The notes below the pieces were generated by a model that had not been told where the DNA came from, did no database searches, and worked only from the letters and a program-made list of their open reading frames with translations. A stretch of 64,000 bases of DNA from Rahnella bruchi (GTDB lineage: Bacteria; Pseudomonadota; Gammaproteobacteria; Enterobacterales; Enterobacteriaceae). Position 1 is the stretch's first letter. Each line of letters begins with the position of its first letter. This document shows positions 43,524-53,047 of the stretch, piece by piece. The stretch lies in NCBI RefSeq assembly GCF_003614975.1, contig NZ_QZWI01000019.1, forward strand, positions 1 through 64,000. The letters run 5' to 3'. The translations under genes were made by a program, and so were the position numbers.

Positions 43524-44783
43524 CTACTGCGTATGGATTAGGGTCGGAGTGATGAAAATTACCAACTCACGCCGCTGTTCATTTGTGTACTGGTGTTTAA
43601 ACAAGGAACCGACCACCGGAATATCACCCAGCACCGGCACTTTGGTGTCAGTTTTTTGATTTTTACGCTGGAATATCCCGCCGAGCACAATCGTTTCTCC
43701 GTCCTTCACCGTCACCTGAGTTTTAATTTCCTGCTTGTCGATAGCCAGCGCCTCGCCTTCTGACTGTTTGATACTTCTTCCCGGCATATTCTGGCTTATC
43801 TGTAACGCCATCTGGATACGCCCGTCACGTAAGATTTTCGGCGTTACTTCCATTCCGAGCACCGCTTCTTTGAATTCAATCGACGTGCTACCACTGGCTC
43901 CGCTCGAAACCTGATAAGGAATTTCGGTCCCCTGCTTGATACTGGCCGTTTGCATATGGGCCGTCATCAGTCGCGGGCTGGCGATAATATCCACCTTGTC
44001 TTCCTGCTCAAGAGCGGTCAGTTCAAGATCCAGGATCCGACCGCTGATGTGCGCCAGATTAAAGCCCGCCGTGAATATCGGGTTTTCTACCGGCATCCCC
44101 ATACTGAAATTGTTCAGGCGTACAGCTTTCGTGATCGGCTCATCACCGTTAAACCCCCATTGCACGCCCAACTCCCGCAGGCTTTCGCTGTTCATCGTCA
44201 CGATATGCGCCGCCAGTTGTACCTGCTGCAACGGAAAATCCATTTCTTTTACCCATGGCGCAACAGCGTCTAACGCCTCCTGCGTGTCGCGTAATAACAA
44301 GGTATTGGTGCGGGTATCGGCTGAAGCATTGCCTTTCACCGAGAGCAAAGTCCCTTTCTGAGCATTCAGGCTCTGTGCAGTCTCTTTGGCATCTGCATAC
44401 TGGAGCGGCACGGTCATGCTCATGATCGGGCTGTTCAGCGCCAGTTGTTCGGCTGCATCTTCCCTCTGCTGTCGCTGAATCAGCGGATCAACGACCGGAG
44501 ACACCAGTAAAACATTGCCCTGCAACTCGCTGGTGAGATGATTCATTTTCAGGATGATATCGAGCGCCTGCTGCCACGGAACCTCTTTGAGCCTGACGCT
44601 GATTTGCCCTTCCACTCCCGGAGCAGTGACCAGATTAAGTTGCCGCGAATCCGCCAGTGCCTGCAAAACCATTCCGACGGGCGATGACGGAAACTCAAGA
44701 GAAATAAGCGCAGGGGCGGCCTTCAGCGGGCTGAGGTACAGACAAAGCAGAGCAAGAGCCCCTTTCATATTGATGTATTTCAT
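43524..44783 (-). CDS. hofQ: Secretin-like DNA-uptake porin HofQ (PilQ homologue)
   Basis: A 419-residue secretin with a signal peptide (MKYINMKGALALLCLYLSPL), an N-terminal secretin/TonB short domain (about 30-100, ISLEFPSSPVGMVLQALADS) and a C-terminal secretin domain (SIKQGTEIPYQ, then TVKDGETIVLGGIFQRKNQK and VPVLGDIPVVGSLF). In E. coli HofQ takes part in use of DNA as a nutrient. I start at the ATG following AAGGA; its TAATG overlap with the upstream stop shows coupling. It is last in the hofM-N-OP-Q series. Confidence 0.94.
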   Translation of the reverse strand: MKYINMKGALALLCLYLSPLKAAPALISLEFPSSPVGMVLQALADSRQLNLVTAPGVEGQISVRLKEVPWQQALDIILKMNHLTSELQGNVLLVSPVVDPLIQRQQREDAAEQLALNSPIMSMTVPLQYADAKETAQSLNAQKGTLLSVKGNASADTRTNTLLLRDTQEALDAVAPWVKEMDFPLQQVQLAAHIVTMNSESLRELGVQWGFNGDEPITKAVRLNNFSMGMPVENPIFTAGFNLAHISGRILDLELTALEQEDKVDIIASPRLMTAHMQTASIKQGTEIPYQVSSGASGSTSIEFKEAVLGMEVTPKILRDGRIQMALQISQNMPGRSIKQSEGEALAIDKQEIKTQVTVKDGETIVLGGIFQRKNQKTDTKVPVLGDIPVVGSLFKHQYTNEQRRELVIFITPTLIHTQ

Positions 44784-45640
44784 TATTTTCCTTTCCATGG
44801 AGAATCGTTTTGCTTTCCTAAACGAAGTGTCTGACGCTGCAAACCGCACCGTGGTTCGATGAGACTGAGTTCTGCCTGCGAGGCGTTCAGTGTGTCGACT
44901 GTCCATGCGGGCGCTCCAATCTGATTACCAGCCTCGACTTTTGTCCAGTGACCATCAGGTGAAAGCAGCCAGCCAGATTGCCTGCCATCCGCCTGCGAGA
45001 TGCCGCTCAGGATCCATTCAGACATCGCAGAAACGCCAAGACACGCTGAGGGAGCCAGGGGTGAGAACGGATCACGCGCGATCACCGCAACGGGGGAGGT
45101 AAAAGCAAATTCTCCTGCACGGGTCGTTTGTGTTAGCAGAACCGAGGCTTTTAAACCTGATGCAGTCATCCTGACCTCCGGCTCACTGAACGCAGGATGC
45201 TCCGGACGTTGCAGCAAGGCATAAAGAAAACGTGTGAGACCGGCAAACGTCAGCTGCAAATCCAGGGTTCCTTGTTCCTCTGTTTTTGCCTGTAACGCAG
45301 GCGACCAGCGAAGCAACTCTGCTCCGGCGTCTTTCAGCGGCTGAGCAAATTGTTGCGATAACGGCAAATTTTCCTGCACAAGTACTGCGTTACTTTGCAA
45401 TTGCTGCCTGAGAACGCCCAGCGGAGGTAAACGCAGTAAAACCCTCTGCGACTGAAAAACGGTACGTTGTGCGACCCCAATCGCCTGCTTCAGTGCCTCC
45501 TGTTGCTGCCACAATCCGCGAAGTCCGGATAAATAAAGCAACAGCATCAGAACCAGCATACTGGCGATCAGAGACAGCACCTTTTGCCAGGCCGGTTTCT
45601 CCATCAGCGGCCCGAGGCGGTCGGACAAAAGCATCATCAT
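44783..45640 (-). CDS. hofO: HofO-HofP fusion protein (PilO-PilP like)
   Basis: One open frame of 285 residues where E. coli has two genes, hofO (146) and hofP (134). Residues 1-160 look like HofO/PilO: a membrane segment near 22-42 (VLSLIASMLVLMLLLYLSGL), a coiled region, and LQLTFAGLTRFLYALLQRPE. Residues 185-285 look like HofP/PilP: the hallmark ARDPFSP near 188, then SEWILSGISQADGRQSGWLL. The fused HofP part has no signal peptide or lipobox of its own and is held in the periplasm by the HofO anchor. The start overlaps hofN (ATGA) and the stop overlaps hofQ (TAATG). Confidence 0.85.
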   Translation of the reverse strand: MMMLLSDRLGPLMEKPAWQKVLSLIASMLVLMLLLYLSGLRGLWQQQEALKQAIGVAQRTVFQSQRVLLRLPPLGVLRQQLQSNAVLVQENLPLSQQFAQPLKDAGAELLRWSPALQAKTEEQGTLDLQLTFAGLTRFLYALLQRPEHPAFSEPEVRMTASGLKASVLLTQTTRAGEFAFTSPVAVIARDPFSPLAPSACLGVSAMSEWILSGISQADGRQSGWLLSPDGHWTKVEAGNQIGAPAWTVDTLNASQAELSLIEPRCGLQRQTLRLGKQNDSPWKGK

Positions 45641-46200
45641 GGTGCTTTCCCCTGTGCCGTCGCCGGAGGGATAAACTGAAACTGTGTTTTCATCACGAAG
45701 CTCAGTATCTGGTCGGACTGCTGCTGAACATCTGAAAGACTGACCTTGCCAAGTAACCCGCTGGTGGCCAGTACGTCCCGGAAAGACAAAATATCGTGAT
45801 AAAACCTCCCTTCTCCCTTTAACGTCAGCGCTTCCTGATGTTCTGTTATTTCAGTCAATCGCACGTCTTCCGGGATCTGCGCAGCCACTAATTCCAGTAA
45901 CCGGAGATAATCCTGGCTCCGCTTCAGCTGCTGAAAAGCAGCCTGCTCCTGCGCCTTCAGAGTTTTTACCTGTGCCGCAGCCGCGTTCACCTCTTGCTTC
46001 TGACGCGATAACACCTGAACAGAAGCATTCAGTGCCGACAAATGCAGTTGCAGCAGTGCCCTTTCCTGAACGAGCAAGGCAGTAAGCATCAGAAAAGCGA
46101 TCGTCATGGCAGCAGGAAAAAAGACAAATATTTTTAGCCAGTAACGGCTCCGGCGTTGCAGGCGGAGTCTGCGCCATGGCAATAAATTCACCTGCAGCAT
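45637..46200 (-). CDS. hofN: HofN (PilN-like) assembly protein
   Basis: A 187-residue protein that begins MLQVNLLPWRRLRLQRRSRY, the short cytoplasmic PilN-type motif (NLLPWR) that contacts PilM. One transmembrane segment follows (about 24-48, FVFFPAAMTIAFLMLTALLV), then a periplasmic coiled coil and a small ferredoxin-like fold. The start overlaps the hofM stop (TAATG) and the stop overlaps the next gene. It is a predicted inner-membrane part of a pilus-like DNA-uptake apparatus. Confidence 0.93.
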   Translation of the reverse strand: MLQVNLLPWRRLRLQRRSRYWLKIFVFFPAAMTIAFLMLTALLVQERALLQLHLSALNASVQVLSRQKQEVNAAAAQVKTLKAQEQAAFQQLKRSQDYLRLLELVAAQIPEDVRLTEITEHQEALTLKGEGRFYHDILSFRDVLATSGLLGKVSLSDVQQQSDQILSFVMKTQFQFIPPATAQGKAP

Positions 46201-47033
46201 TAGTGATCGTCCTGTCGCAGTGCCAGCCCGACTGCGGGCGCAAAATCACCTGGGTTTGCGGGCAGTGGCGCGGATAGCTGCGCAAAGGCGCTCAGCGGTG
46301 ACCAGCACTGCATCGCCGGAGGCGGCGGTGTTCCGCTGAAAAAACATTCGCTGTGACATAGTGCCGCCGCACGATATTGCAGACGGATGCGTTCTGACAG
46401 TGACGCGTCTTCAGGTGTGGCCTCGGACAAACCAAACTGAAATGGCAAACTGTGTGGCGAGGCCCAGAGGAATCCGTCATCAAGCGGATGGACCAGCAGC
46501 GCATCACCGGGAAGACCGGCAGCAAACGCCGCCACCTGAAGTGCGCAGGGAGTCAACTCAATAGCATCCGGATAAAGCCGCGCCTGCGACAGACATTCCA
46601 TCCACTGCTGGATTTCCTGTTGTCTGGCCGCCGTGACCACTACCTGATTGTCGCCGTGAGGATCTGCGCGGTAGTCCATCACCAGATGTTCCATGCCCAG
46701 CGGAAACGTTTTAGCCGCATGAGCAAAGACAAACGCGCTGCGGGCAGGTTCACGTAAACGGATATCCGGCGCCGCCATCCGTTGCTGCATAATTCGTTGT
46801 GCGGGAAGGGTAATTCGCAGAGAAAATGTCGTCGGGAGCATTTTTCGCCAGCACGATAAAATGGCGATCAGCGGCGCGGTCTCATGTAGTATCCCCTCCC
46901 GCAATGTGAAAGAAGGCAGCGGATGCTGCCACCAGTGACGTAATTGCCAGCCATTTCGCCGCCGCTGAACGGCGATCGCTCGGGCAAAACCGGCTTGAAT
47001 ATCCAGACCTACCTGCCATGCTTGTAGTCGCAT
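46200..47033 (-). CDS. hofM: HofM (PilM-like) assembly protein
   Basis: A 277-residue actin-like-fold protein, MRLQAWQVGLDIQAGFARAI onward, resembling E. coli HofM and PilM. It has no signal peptide or membrane segment, as expected for the cytoplasmic partner of HofN. VTAARQQEIQQWMECLSQAR and IELTPCALQVAAFAAG are conserved blocks. It is first gene of the hof operon, divergent from mrcA with about 120 bases between, and probably shares that promoter region. Confidence 0.92.
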   Translation of the reverse strand: MRLQAWQVGLDIQAGFARAIAVQRRRNGWQLRHWWQHPLPSFTLREGILHETAPLIAILSCWRKMLPTTFSLRITLPAQRIMQQRMAAPDIRLREPARSAFVFAHAAKTFPLGMEHLVMDYRADPHGDNQVVVTAARQQEIQQWMECLSQARLYPDAIELTPCALQVAAFAAGLPGDALLVHPLDDGFLWASPHSLPFQFGLSEATPEDASLSERIRLQYRAAALCHSECFFSGTPPPPAMQCWSPLSAFAQLSAPLPANPGDFAPAVGLALRQDDH

Positions 47034-47154
47034 TTTCGCCCAATCTCCATATCGTCAGGTAAATAAAAGAACGTATCCATGTTGCTGGCTTGCCTTTATA
47101 CTACCGCGCGGTTGTTTATAAACTGCCCAATTGACACTTAATGGGAATTCTCAG

Positions 47155-49710
47155 GTGAAGTTCGTAAAGTATTTATTGATTCTTGCAGTGTGTTGCATTT
47201 TGCTGGGAGCCGCCTCGATATTCGGTTTGTATAAATATATCGAGCCTCAGTTACCCGATGTGGCCACGCTTAAAGACGTGCGTCTGCAAACCCCTATGCA
47301 GGTTTTCAGTGCTGATGGCGACCTGATCGCCCAATACGGCGAAAAACGTCGTATCCCGCTGAAACTCGACCAGATCCCACCGGAGATGGTACATGCGTTT
47401 ATTGCGACTGAAGACAGTCGTTTCTATGAGCATCACGGCGTGGATCCTATCGGTATTTTCCGTGCGGCTTCCGTTGCGCTGGTGTCCGGGCACGCCTCAC
47501 AGGGCGCGAGTACCATTACTCAGCAGCTGGCCCGTAACTTTTTCTTAAGCCCTGAACGCACGCTGACCCGTAAAATTAAGGAAGCGTTTTTGGCCATCCG
47601 CATCGAACAGATGATGTCCAAAGATGAAATCCTCGAGCTGTATCTCAACAAGATTTATCTCGGTTACCGTGCCTATGGCGTGGGTGCCGCTGCACAGGTT
47701 TATTTCGGTAAAGATGTCAGCCAGCTGACGCTGAGTGAAATGGCGGTGATTGCCGGTTTGCCCAAAGCGCCGTCAACCTTTAACCCGTTGTATTCCCATG
47801 ACCGTTCGTTAGCACGCCGTAACACTGTGCTGGCCCGTATGCTCGATGAGAAATACATCACGCAGGCACAGTACGACCAGGCCCGCGCCGAGCCGCTGGT
47901 GGCGAATTACCACGCTCCGCGCATTGAGTTCTCTGCACCGTATCTGACAGAAATGGTGCGTCAGGAAATGGTGAAACGTTACGGCGATAACGCTTATAAC
48001 GATGGTTACAAGGTTTACACCACCATTACCAAGAAAACTCAGCTGGCAGCGCAGGAAGCCTTGCGTACCAACGTCCTCAATTACGATATGCGTCACGGCT
48101 ACCGCGGTCCGTCCAACGAACTGTGGAAAGTAGGCGAACCGGCCTGGGATCAGGACAAAATTGTTCAGTCGCTGAAAACACTGCCAGTCTATGGTCCGCT
48201 GTTCCCTGCGGTGATCACCGCAACGGATGACGCGCAGGCGACCGCGACCATGTCTAACCGAGCAGTGATCAGTCTGCCGTTCAGCGGCATGCGCTGGGCA
48301 CGCCCTTATCGCAACGACAATGCTCAGGGTTCGACGCCGAAAAAAGTGTCTGATGTGGTACGTCCTGGTCAGCAGATCTGGGTGCGTAAAGTGGGCGATG
48401 TCTGGTGGCTTGCGCAGGTTCCGGACGTCAACTCAGCTATCGTTTCACTTAATCCAAACGACGGTGCGGTGGAAGCGTTGGTCGGCGGTTTTGACTTCAA
48501 CCAGAGCAAATTCAATCGTGCTAATCAGGCGGTTCGTCAGCTCGGTTCAAACATCAAACCGTTCCTGTATACCGCAGCAATGGACAAAGGCCTGACGCTG
48601 GCGACCATTCTCAATGACATGCCTATTACCCGCTGGGATGCCGGTGCCGGTACAGACTGGCGTCCGAAGAACTCACCACCAACGTATTACGGCCCGATCC
48701 GCTTACGTCGGGGTCTGGGTGAGTCTAAGAACGTGGTGATGGTGCGTGCAATGCGTGCGATGGGTGTGGATTACGCGGCAGAATATCTGCAACGTTTCGG
48801 CTTCCCGGCTTCTAACATTGTGCATTCCGAATCTCTGGCGCTGGGTTCAGCTTCTTTCACCCCATTACAGGTTGTGCGTGGTTACGCCACGCTGACTAAC
48901 GGCGGTTATCTGGTTGACCCGTATTTCATCACCAAAATTGTGGATGAGTCCGGTCAGGTTCAGTTTGAAGCGAAACCTAAAATTGCCTGCCGCAGCTGTA
49001 ATATTCCGGTGATTTACGGCGATACTCAAAAATCTGCCGTGCTGTCAGATGACAACGTAGAAAACGTTGCAACATCGACCAGCAGCAACAATACCAGCGT
49101 TCCGACTCCGCAACTGGAGCAGGTACCGCCTAACTCACCTCAGGTTGATGCCGCGCAGCAATACGCGCCGCACGTGATCAGCACTCCGCTTTCGTTCCTG
49201 ATAAGCGATGCACTGAACTCCAACATCTTCGGTGAACCAGGCTGGATGGGCACCGGCTGGCGTGCGGGGCGTGACCTCAAACGCCACGACATAGGCGGCA
49301 AAACCGGTACAACCAACAGTTCGAAAGATGCGTGGTTCTCAGGTTATGGCCCGAATGTGGTGACCTCAGTCTGGATTGGTTTTGACGATCACCGCCGGGA
49401 TCTGGGCCGTTCAACGGCTTCAGGCGTGATCCCTGATCAGATTTCCGGTGCAGAAGGCGGCGCGAAAAGTGCTCAGCCAGCCTGGGATGATTACATGAAA
49501 GCCGTGCTGGACGGTGTGCCGGAACAGCCACAAACGCCGCCACCAGGCGTTGTAACCGTCACTATCGATAAGAGTACCGGTAAGTTGTCTGACGGCGGCG
49601 GTAACAGTCGTCCGGAATACTTCATCGACGGGACTCAGCCGACAGAACATGCCGTGCATGAAGTCGGGACAACCATCATGGATAACGGTCAGGAACACGA
49701 ACTGTTCTGA
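47155..49710 (+). CDS. mrcA: Penicillin-binding protein 1A, bifunctional peptidoglycan synthase
   Basis: An 851-residue inner-membrane enzyme that polymerises glycan strands and crosslinks peptides. I use the GTG start that gives VKFVKYLLILAVCCILLGAA, matching the E. coli N-terminus and signal anchor; a TTG eight codons earlier is less likely. The GT51 domain has EDSRFYEHHGVDPIGI near residue 83; the transpeptidase has the nucleophile in GSNIKPFLYTAA, then ESKNVV, then KTGTTNSSKDAWF. It ends shortly before a strong terminator. Confidence 0.98.
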   Translation: MKFVKYLLILAVCCILLGAASIFGLYKYIEPQLPDVATLKDVRLQTPMQVFSADGDLIAQYGEKRRIPLKLDQIPPEMVHAFIATEDSRFYEHHGVDPIGIFRAASVALVSGHASQGASTITQQLARNFFLSPERTLTRKIKEAFLAIRIEQMMSKDEILELYLNKIYLGYRAYGVGAAAQVYFGKDVSQLTLSEMAVIAGLPKAPSTFNPLYSHDRSLARRNTVLARMLDEKYITQAQYDQARAEPLVANYHAPRIEFSAPYLTEMVRQEMVKRYGDNAYNDGYKVYTTITKKTQLAAQEALRTNVLNYDMRHGYRGPSNELWKVGEPAWDQDKIVQSLKTLPVYGPLFPAVITATDDAQATATMSNRAVISLPFSGMRWARPYRNDNAQGSTPKKVSDVVRPGQQIWVRKVGDVWWLAQVPDVNSAIVSLNPNDGAVEALVGGFDFNQSKFNRANQAVRQLGSNIKPFLYTAAMDKGLTLATILNDMPITRWDAGAGTDWRPKNSPPTYYGPIRLRRGLGESKNVVMVRAMRAMGVDYAAEYLQRFGFPASNIVHSESLALGSASFTPLQVVRGYATLTNGGYLVDPYFITKIVDESGQVQFEAKPKIACRSCNIPVIYGDTQKSAVLSDDNVENVATSTSSNNTSVPTPQLEQVPPNSPQVDAAQQYAPHVISTPLSFLISDALNSNIFGEPGWMGTGWRAGRDLKRHDIGGKTGTTNSSKDAWFSGYGPNVVTSVWIGFDDHRRDLGRSTASGVIPDQISGAEGGAKSAQPAWDDYMKAVLDGVPEQPQTPPPGVVTVTIDKSTGKLSDGGGNSRPEYFIDGTQPTEHAVHEVGTTIMDNGQEHELF

Positions 49711-49727
49711 TTCATAAGCTGTAAAGC

Positions 49728-49764
49728 AAAAAGCCGGTCTGCATCAAGCATGACCGGCTTTTTT
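49728..49764. terminator. Bidirectional terminator between mrcA and nudE
   Basis: A perfect twelve-pair stem AAAAAGCCGGTC / GACCGGCTTTTT with a twelve-base loop has T on its 3' side and A on its 5' side. The two flanking genes converge. Confidence 0.92.
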
Positions 49765-49784
49765 AATGGTGTGTTATCAGAGGT

Positions 49785-50342
49785 TCAGCGCGCGTTGCGC
49801 GTCAGAAAATCATGCGCAAGGAACAATGCGCTGACGTTACGGGCTTCGCAAAAGTCAGGGTGTTGCAGCAATTCCATCATTCGTGAAATCGGCCAGCGAG
49901 TTTGTGGCAACGGCTCCGGTTCATCGCCTTCCAGACTTTTCAGGTAAAGATCTTTGGCAATGACGATATTCATGCGGCTGGAAAAATAGGAAGGTGCCAT
50001 CGTCAGTTTGGCCAGCACATCAAAATGTCGGGCGCCAAAGCCAACTTCTTCCATTAATTCGCGGTTAGCCGCCTCCAGAATGCTCTCGCCCGGATCAATC
50101 AGCCCTTTGGGAAAACCCAGTTCATAGCTTTCGATGCCAACAGCATATTCCTGGATTAACACCAGCTCATCATCAATGACAGGAATAATCATCACCGCTT
50201 CACGATCGGTTGGCCGCATACGTTCGTAAACACGCTCGGCCCCGTTGCTGAAAGTCAGATCAACGGATTCGATGGTAAATAAACGCGAACGGGCAACGGT
50301 TTCCACCTTGGTGATTTTCGGTTTTTGCAGGTGTTGTGTCAT
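49785..50342 (-). CDS. nudE: ADP compounds hydrolase NudE
   Basis: A 185-residue Nudix hydrolase that in E. coli cleaves ADP-ribose, NADH and diadenosine polyphosphates. The Nudix box is complete near residue 79-101 (GLIDPGESILEAANREL followed by MEEVGF). The length matches E. coli NudE (186). It lies between mrcA and igaA as in E. coli, converging with mrcA. Confidence 0.96.
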   Translation of the reverse strand: MTQHLQKPKITKVETVARSRLFTIESVDLTFSNGAERVYERMRPTDREAVMIIPVIDDELVLIQEYAVGIESYELGFPKGLIDPGESILEAANRELMEEVGFGARHFDVLAKLTMAPSYFSSRMNIVIAKDLYLKSLEGDEPEPLPQTRWPISRMMELLQHPDFCEARNVSALFLAHDFLTRNAR

Positions 50343-50784
50343 TTCATCCCCAACTTATTATTCACCTGACCAGAGGTGTTCTAATGGGTTCGTTTTTCTG
50401 TTTAAAGACCGCTATCAGTGAGCATTGTGCGTTATTGAGAACCAGAATCGCAATCTTTACTGCAAACCGGTTCTGCCCGCACTCATTTTTTGCACAAAAA
50501 GTCCCTAAAAAATCAGCAAAAAAAGCGTAAAAAGCACCCGAACACTCACGGTGGTCACATTTTTGCTTTAACAAAAACTCTGACACATCAAAATAGGATT
50601 ATACCGATACCAGACAGTTCTTAAATGCAGGTATCCTCTACCGTGGTATTTTTGTGCATAATATTCAGCCAAAGAATAATAAAATTCCTACCTAAAGGGC
50701 ACTCGCGCGCAGAATGTACATTCCATTTATGTATAATACTTTCACAGAGTTGACGTAAGTCACCCACGTCTGAACGGGGATCGG
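50343..50784. other. nudE-igaA intergenic region
   Basis: This 442-base AT-rich gap separates divergent nudE and igaA. Two short overlapping frames on opposite strands (about 65 and 74 codons near 50336-50586) have no recognisable family or ribosome binding site. A TATAAT hexamer at 50732-50737 lies 48 bases before the igaA start, without a good -35. A perfect 12-bp palindrome lies just before it. Otherwise I see nothing here. Confidence 0.5.
50712..50723. promoter_or_regulatory. 12-bp perfect palindrome ahead of igaA
   Basis: GAATGTACATTC reads the same on both strands. It ends eight bases before a TATAAT hexamer and so overlaps where a -35 would be. This fits an operator for a dimeric regulator of igaA. 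The regulator cannot be named. Confidence 0.4.
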
Positions 50785-52926
50785 ATGAGCACAGTAGTCG
50801 TGACATTGGTGTTGTTGTGTATCGCAATCATTGCCACAGCGTCTTATTTTTGGCTTGTATTGCGCCGCCGCCAACGCGACGAATCTGTCGTGCGTTTTTC
50901 CGCACCGAGCCAGCGCAAGCTTTCACAAAAAGAACGCGATGCCGTAGAACGTTATCTGCGTCAGCATGAAGGCCTCGGGCAGACGCCGATCACCCACCGT
51001 AATAATCTGATTATCCTGCAAGATAAACTGACGCTGACCACTAAAAGCGAAAACGTTTACAGCCTGAAACGCGCGATCACCCGCTATGGCGTGGCGAGCG
51101 AAGATCCAAACAAATGGCGCTACTTCCTTGATGCGACCGAAATTCATCTGCCGCCTTTCTGGGAGCAGTACATTGCGCAGGAAAACGAAGTTGAGCTGAT
51201 CAAAACCCAGACCCTGCCGCTGGTGATATCCCTCAACGGCCATACTCTGGCCGATCATGTCTATGAAGGGCCGGTGCCGGTTTCGGCAGTGATACCTTCT
51301 CAGCCGCAAAACGCATCCATCCGGCATGAAGAAAGTGAACATATTGAACTGGTCAAAGTGCGCAGCGAAACCCGCGAGGAACGCGCCCTGACCCGTTCGA
51401 ACGGCGTCAAAGAAGCATTGGCCGTTTCCGGTATTCTCCTGTTGTTGTTCATTACGTTGCAAAGTCCGGTGATATTTCTCCCGTGGATCCTGATGATTGC
51501 CGCAGCGCTGGCGGGCTGGGTTATCTGGCGGGTGGTGTCTGAGCGTTTTGGTAAAAACCGTAAAGAAATTCATTGCCTGCGGGGTTTGCCTAAACGCTGG
51601 GGATTGTTTGGCGAATCCAAGCAAGGTGATATCAGCAATATTTCCCTTGGCGCTATCGACCTGATTTATCCGTCACACTGGCAACCCTATATTGGCCGTG
51701 ATCTGGGTCAGCCGACTGATGTCGAAGTGTATATGAACAGCCAGGTTGTCCGTCAGGGCGGCATTTTGTCATTGCATGATGAGGTCAAAAAATTCCCGCT
51801 TCAGCTTTGGGGCAAAAATCTGGTGCTGGCCACCAGCGCGTTCCTTCTGCTGCTGGCATTACTGGTTTATGTTCCTCTGGGCCTGCCGCTGAAGCTCAGC
51901 ATCGCCTGGCTTCAGGGCGCGCAAAGTACCCAGGTTAACAGCGTTCAGGATCTGGAAAAGACCACGCTTCGCGTCGGTGATACTCTGAAAGTTCAGGGGA
52001 CAGGCATGTGTTATGTGCCGCCGTCAGCCACCCGTACAACCTCCGGTTATATGCCTTTCGATTGTTCAGCAATCTACTGGAATAACGCCACGCCGCTGCC
52101 TGTTCCCCAGTCAGAAATCATTGAAGCGGCTACGGCGTTGCAAACTACTGTTAATAATCAGATGCATCCCGGTGAAAGCCCGGAGCAAAACATCAACCCG
52201 CAACTGGCTACCGCGATTGAGAAATCCGGCATGATCCTGCTGGATGACTTTGCAGATATCGTCCTGAAAACAGAAGCGTTGTGCGGGAACAGCAATGATT
52301 GCGTTCGACTGAAAAACGCGCTGGTGAATCTCGGGAATTCAAGTAACTGGAACTCGCTGGTCAAGCGAGCAAAAGCAGGTTCATTACAGGGCATCAACGT
52401 GCTGCTGCGCCCGGTAAGTGCGCAGTCGCTGAGTGAACTGGTGAATAACGCCACCTCGTCGTTCTTCATGCAGGAAACACGTCGTGCGGCTGACAGCCTA
52501 AACAGCCCCCCACCGGGAGGTTTCTTAATCAGCAACGATGAAGGCCGCGATTTAATTGAGATGCCGGTGCCACCGGTCGGGTTGTACGCCAATCCGCCGC
52601 AGGATCAGTGGAAGCAGCTGCAACATTTATCCACCCTGCTGCTTCACACCCCGTTCAGTGCGCAGGGTGTGATCACCAGCATCAGCGTTGATGCCAACGG
52701 AACCCGCCATATTTCATTGCACAGCGAACCCGACATCTCCACGCTGTGGCGTTATCTGGGCACCAGCTTACTGCTGTTCCTGTTATTCGGCATTTTGCTG
52801 GTGAACAGCGTGTTGTTTATCCGCCGCTTCGTAAAAGATAAGCGTCGTATTGATGATATCCAGCAACACTACAATTCGTGTTTTCATCCAACGCTCACGC
52901 CTGTGATGCCTCACATTCCTGGCTGA
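50785..52926 (+). CDS. igaA: IgaA, negative regulator of the Rcs envelope stress system
   Basis: A 713-residue polytopic inner-membrane protein (YrfF/UmoB family). Hydrophobic segments are visible near residues 5-25, 212-250 (two), 350-372 and 653-680, with a large cytoplasmic loop between the first and second and a large periplasmic loop before the last. IgaA restrains the RcsCDB phosphorelay through RcsD and is essential unless Rcs is inactivated. The start follows GGGGA at normal spacing. yrfG-hslR-hslO lie downstream on the same strand. Confidence 0.95.
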   Translation: MSTVVVTLVLLCIAIIATASYFWLVLRRRQRDESVVRFSAPSQRKLSQKERDAVERYLRQHEGLGQTPITHRNNLIILQDKLTLTTKSENVYSLKRAITRYGVASEDPNKWRYFLDATEIHLPPFWEQYIAQENEVELIKTQTLPLVISLNGHTLADHVYEGPVPVSAVIPSQPQNASIRHEESEHIELVKVRSETREERALTRSNGVKEALAVSGILLLLFITLQSPVIFLPWILMIAAALAGWVIWRVVSERFGKNRKEIHCLRGLPKRWGLFGESKQGDISNISLGAIDLIYPSHWQPYIGRDLGQPTDVEVYMNSQVVRQGGILSLHDEVKKFPLQLWGKNLVLATSAFLLLLALLVYVPLGLPLKLSIAWLQGAQSTQVNSVQDLEKTTLRVGDTLKVQGTGMCYVPPSATRTTSGYMPFDCSAIYWNNATPLPVPQSEIIEAATALQTTVNNQMHPGESPEQNINPQLATAIEKSGMILLDDFADIVLKTEALCGNSNDCVRLKNALVNLGNSSNWNSLVKRAKAGSLQGINVLLRPVSAQSLSELVNNATSSFFMQETRRAADSLNSPPPGGFLISNDEGRDLIEMPVPPVGLYANPPQDQWKQLQHLSTLLLHTPFSAQGVITSISVDANGTRHISLHSEPDISTLWRYLGTSLLLFLLFGILLVNSVLFIRRFVKDKRRIDDIQQHYNSCFHPTLTPVMPHIPG

Positions 52927-53047
52927 AAACCACTGGGTGGCTCTGCGCCACCCAGTGAGATTATGCTACCCTGATGCCCTTCCCTGCTTTTACTTTTTCT
53001 CTCCTGCGGCGCCCGCACCACCTCAGCCGCCAGGACATGGAGTTTTC

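Noticed and set aside
50336-50586. Two short overlapping frames in the nudE-igaA gap
   Set aside because: No family, no ribosome binding site, opposite strands overlapping each other in an AT-rich intergenic region.
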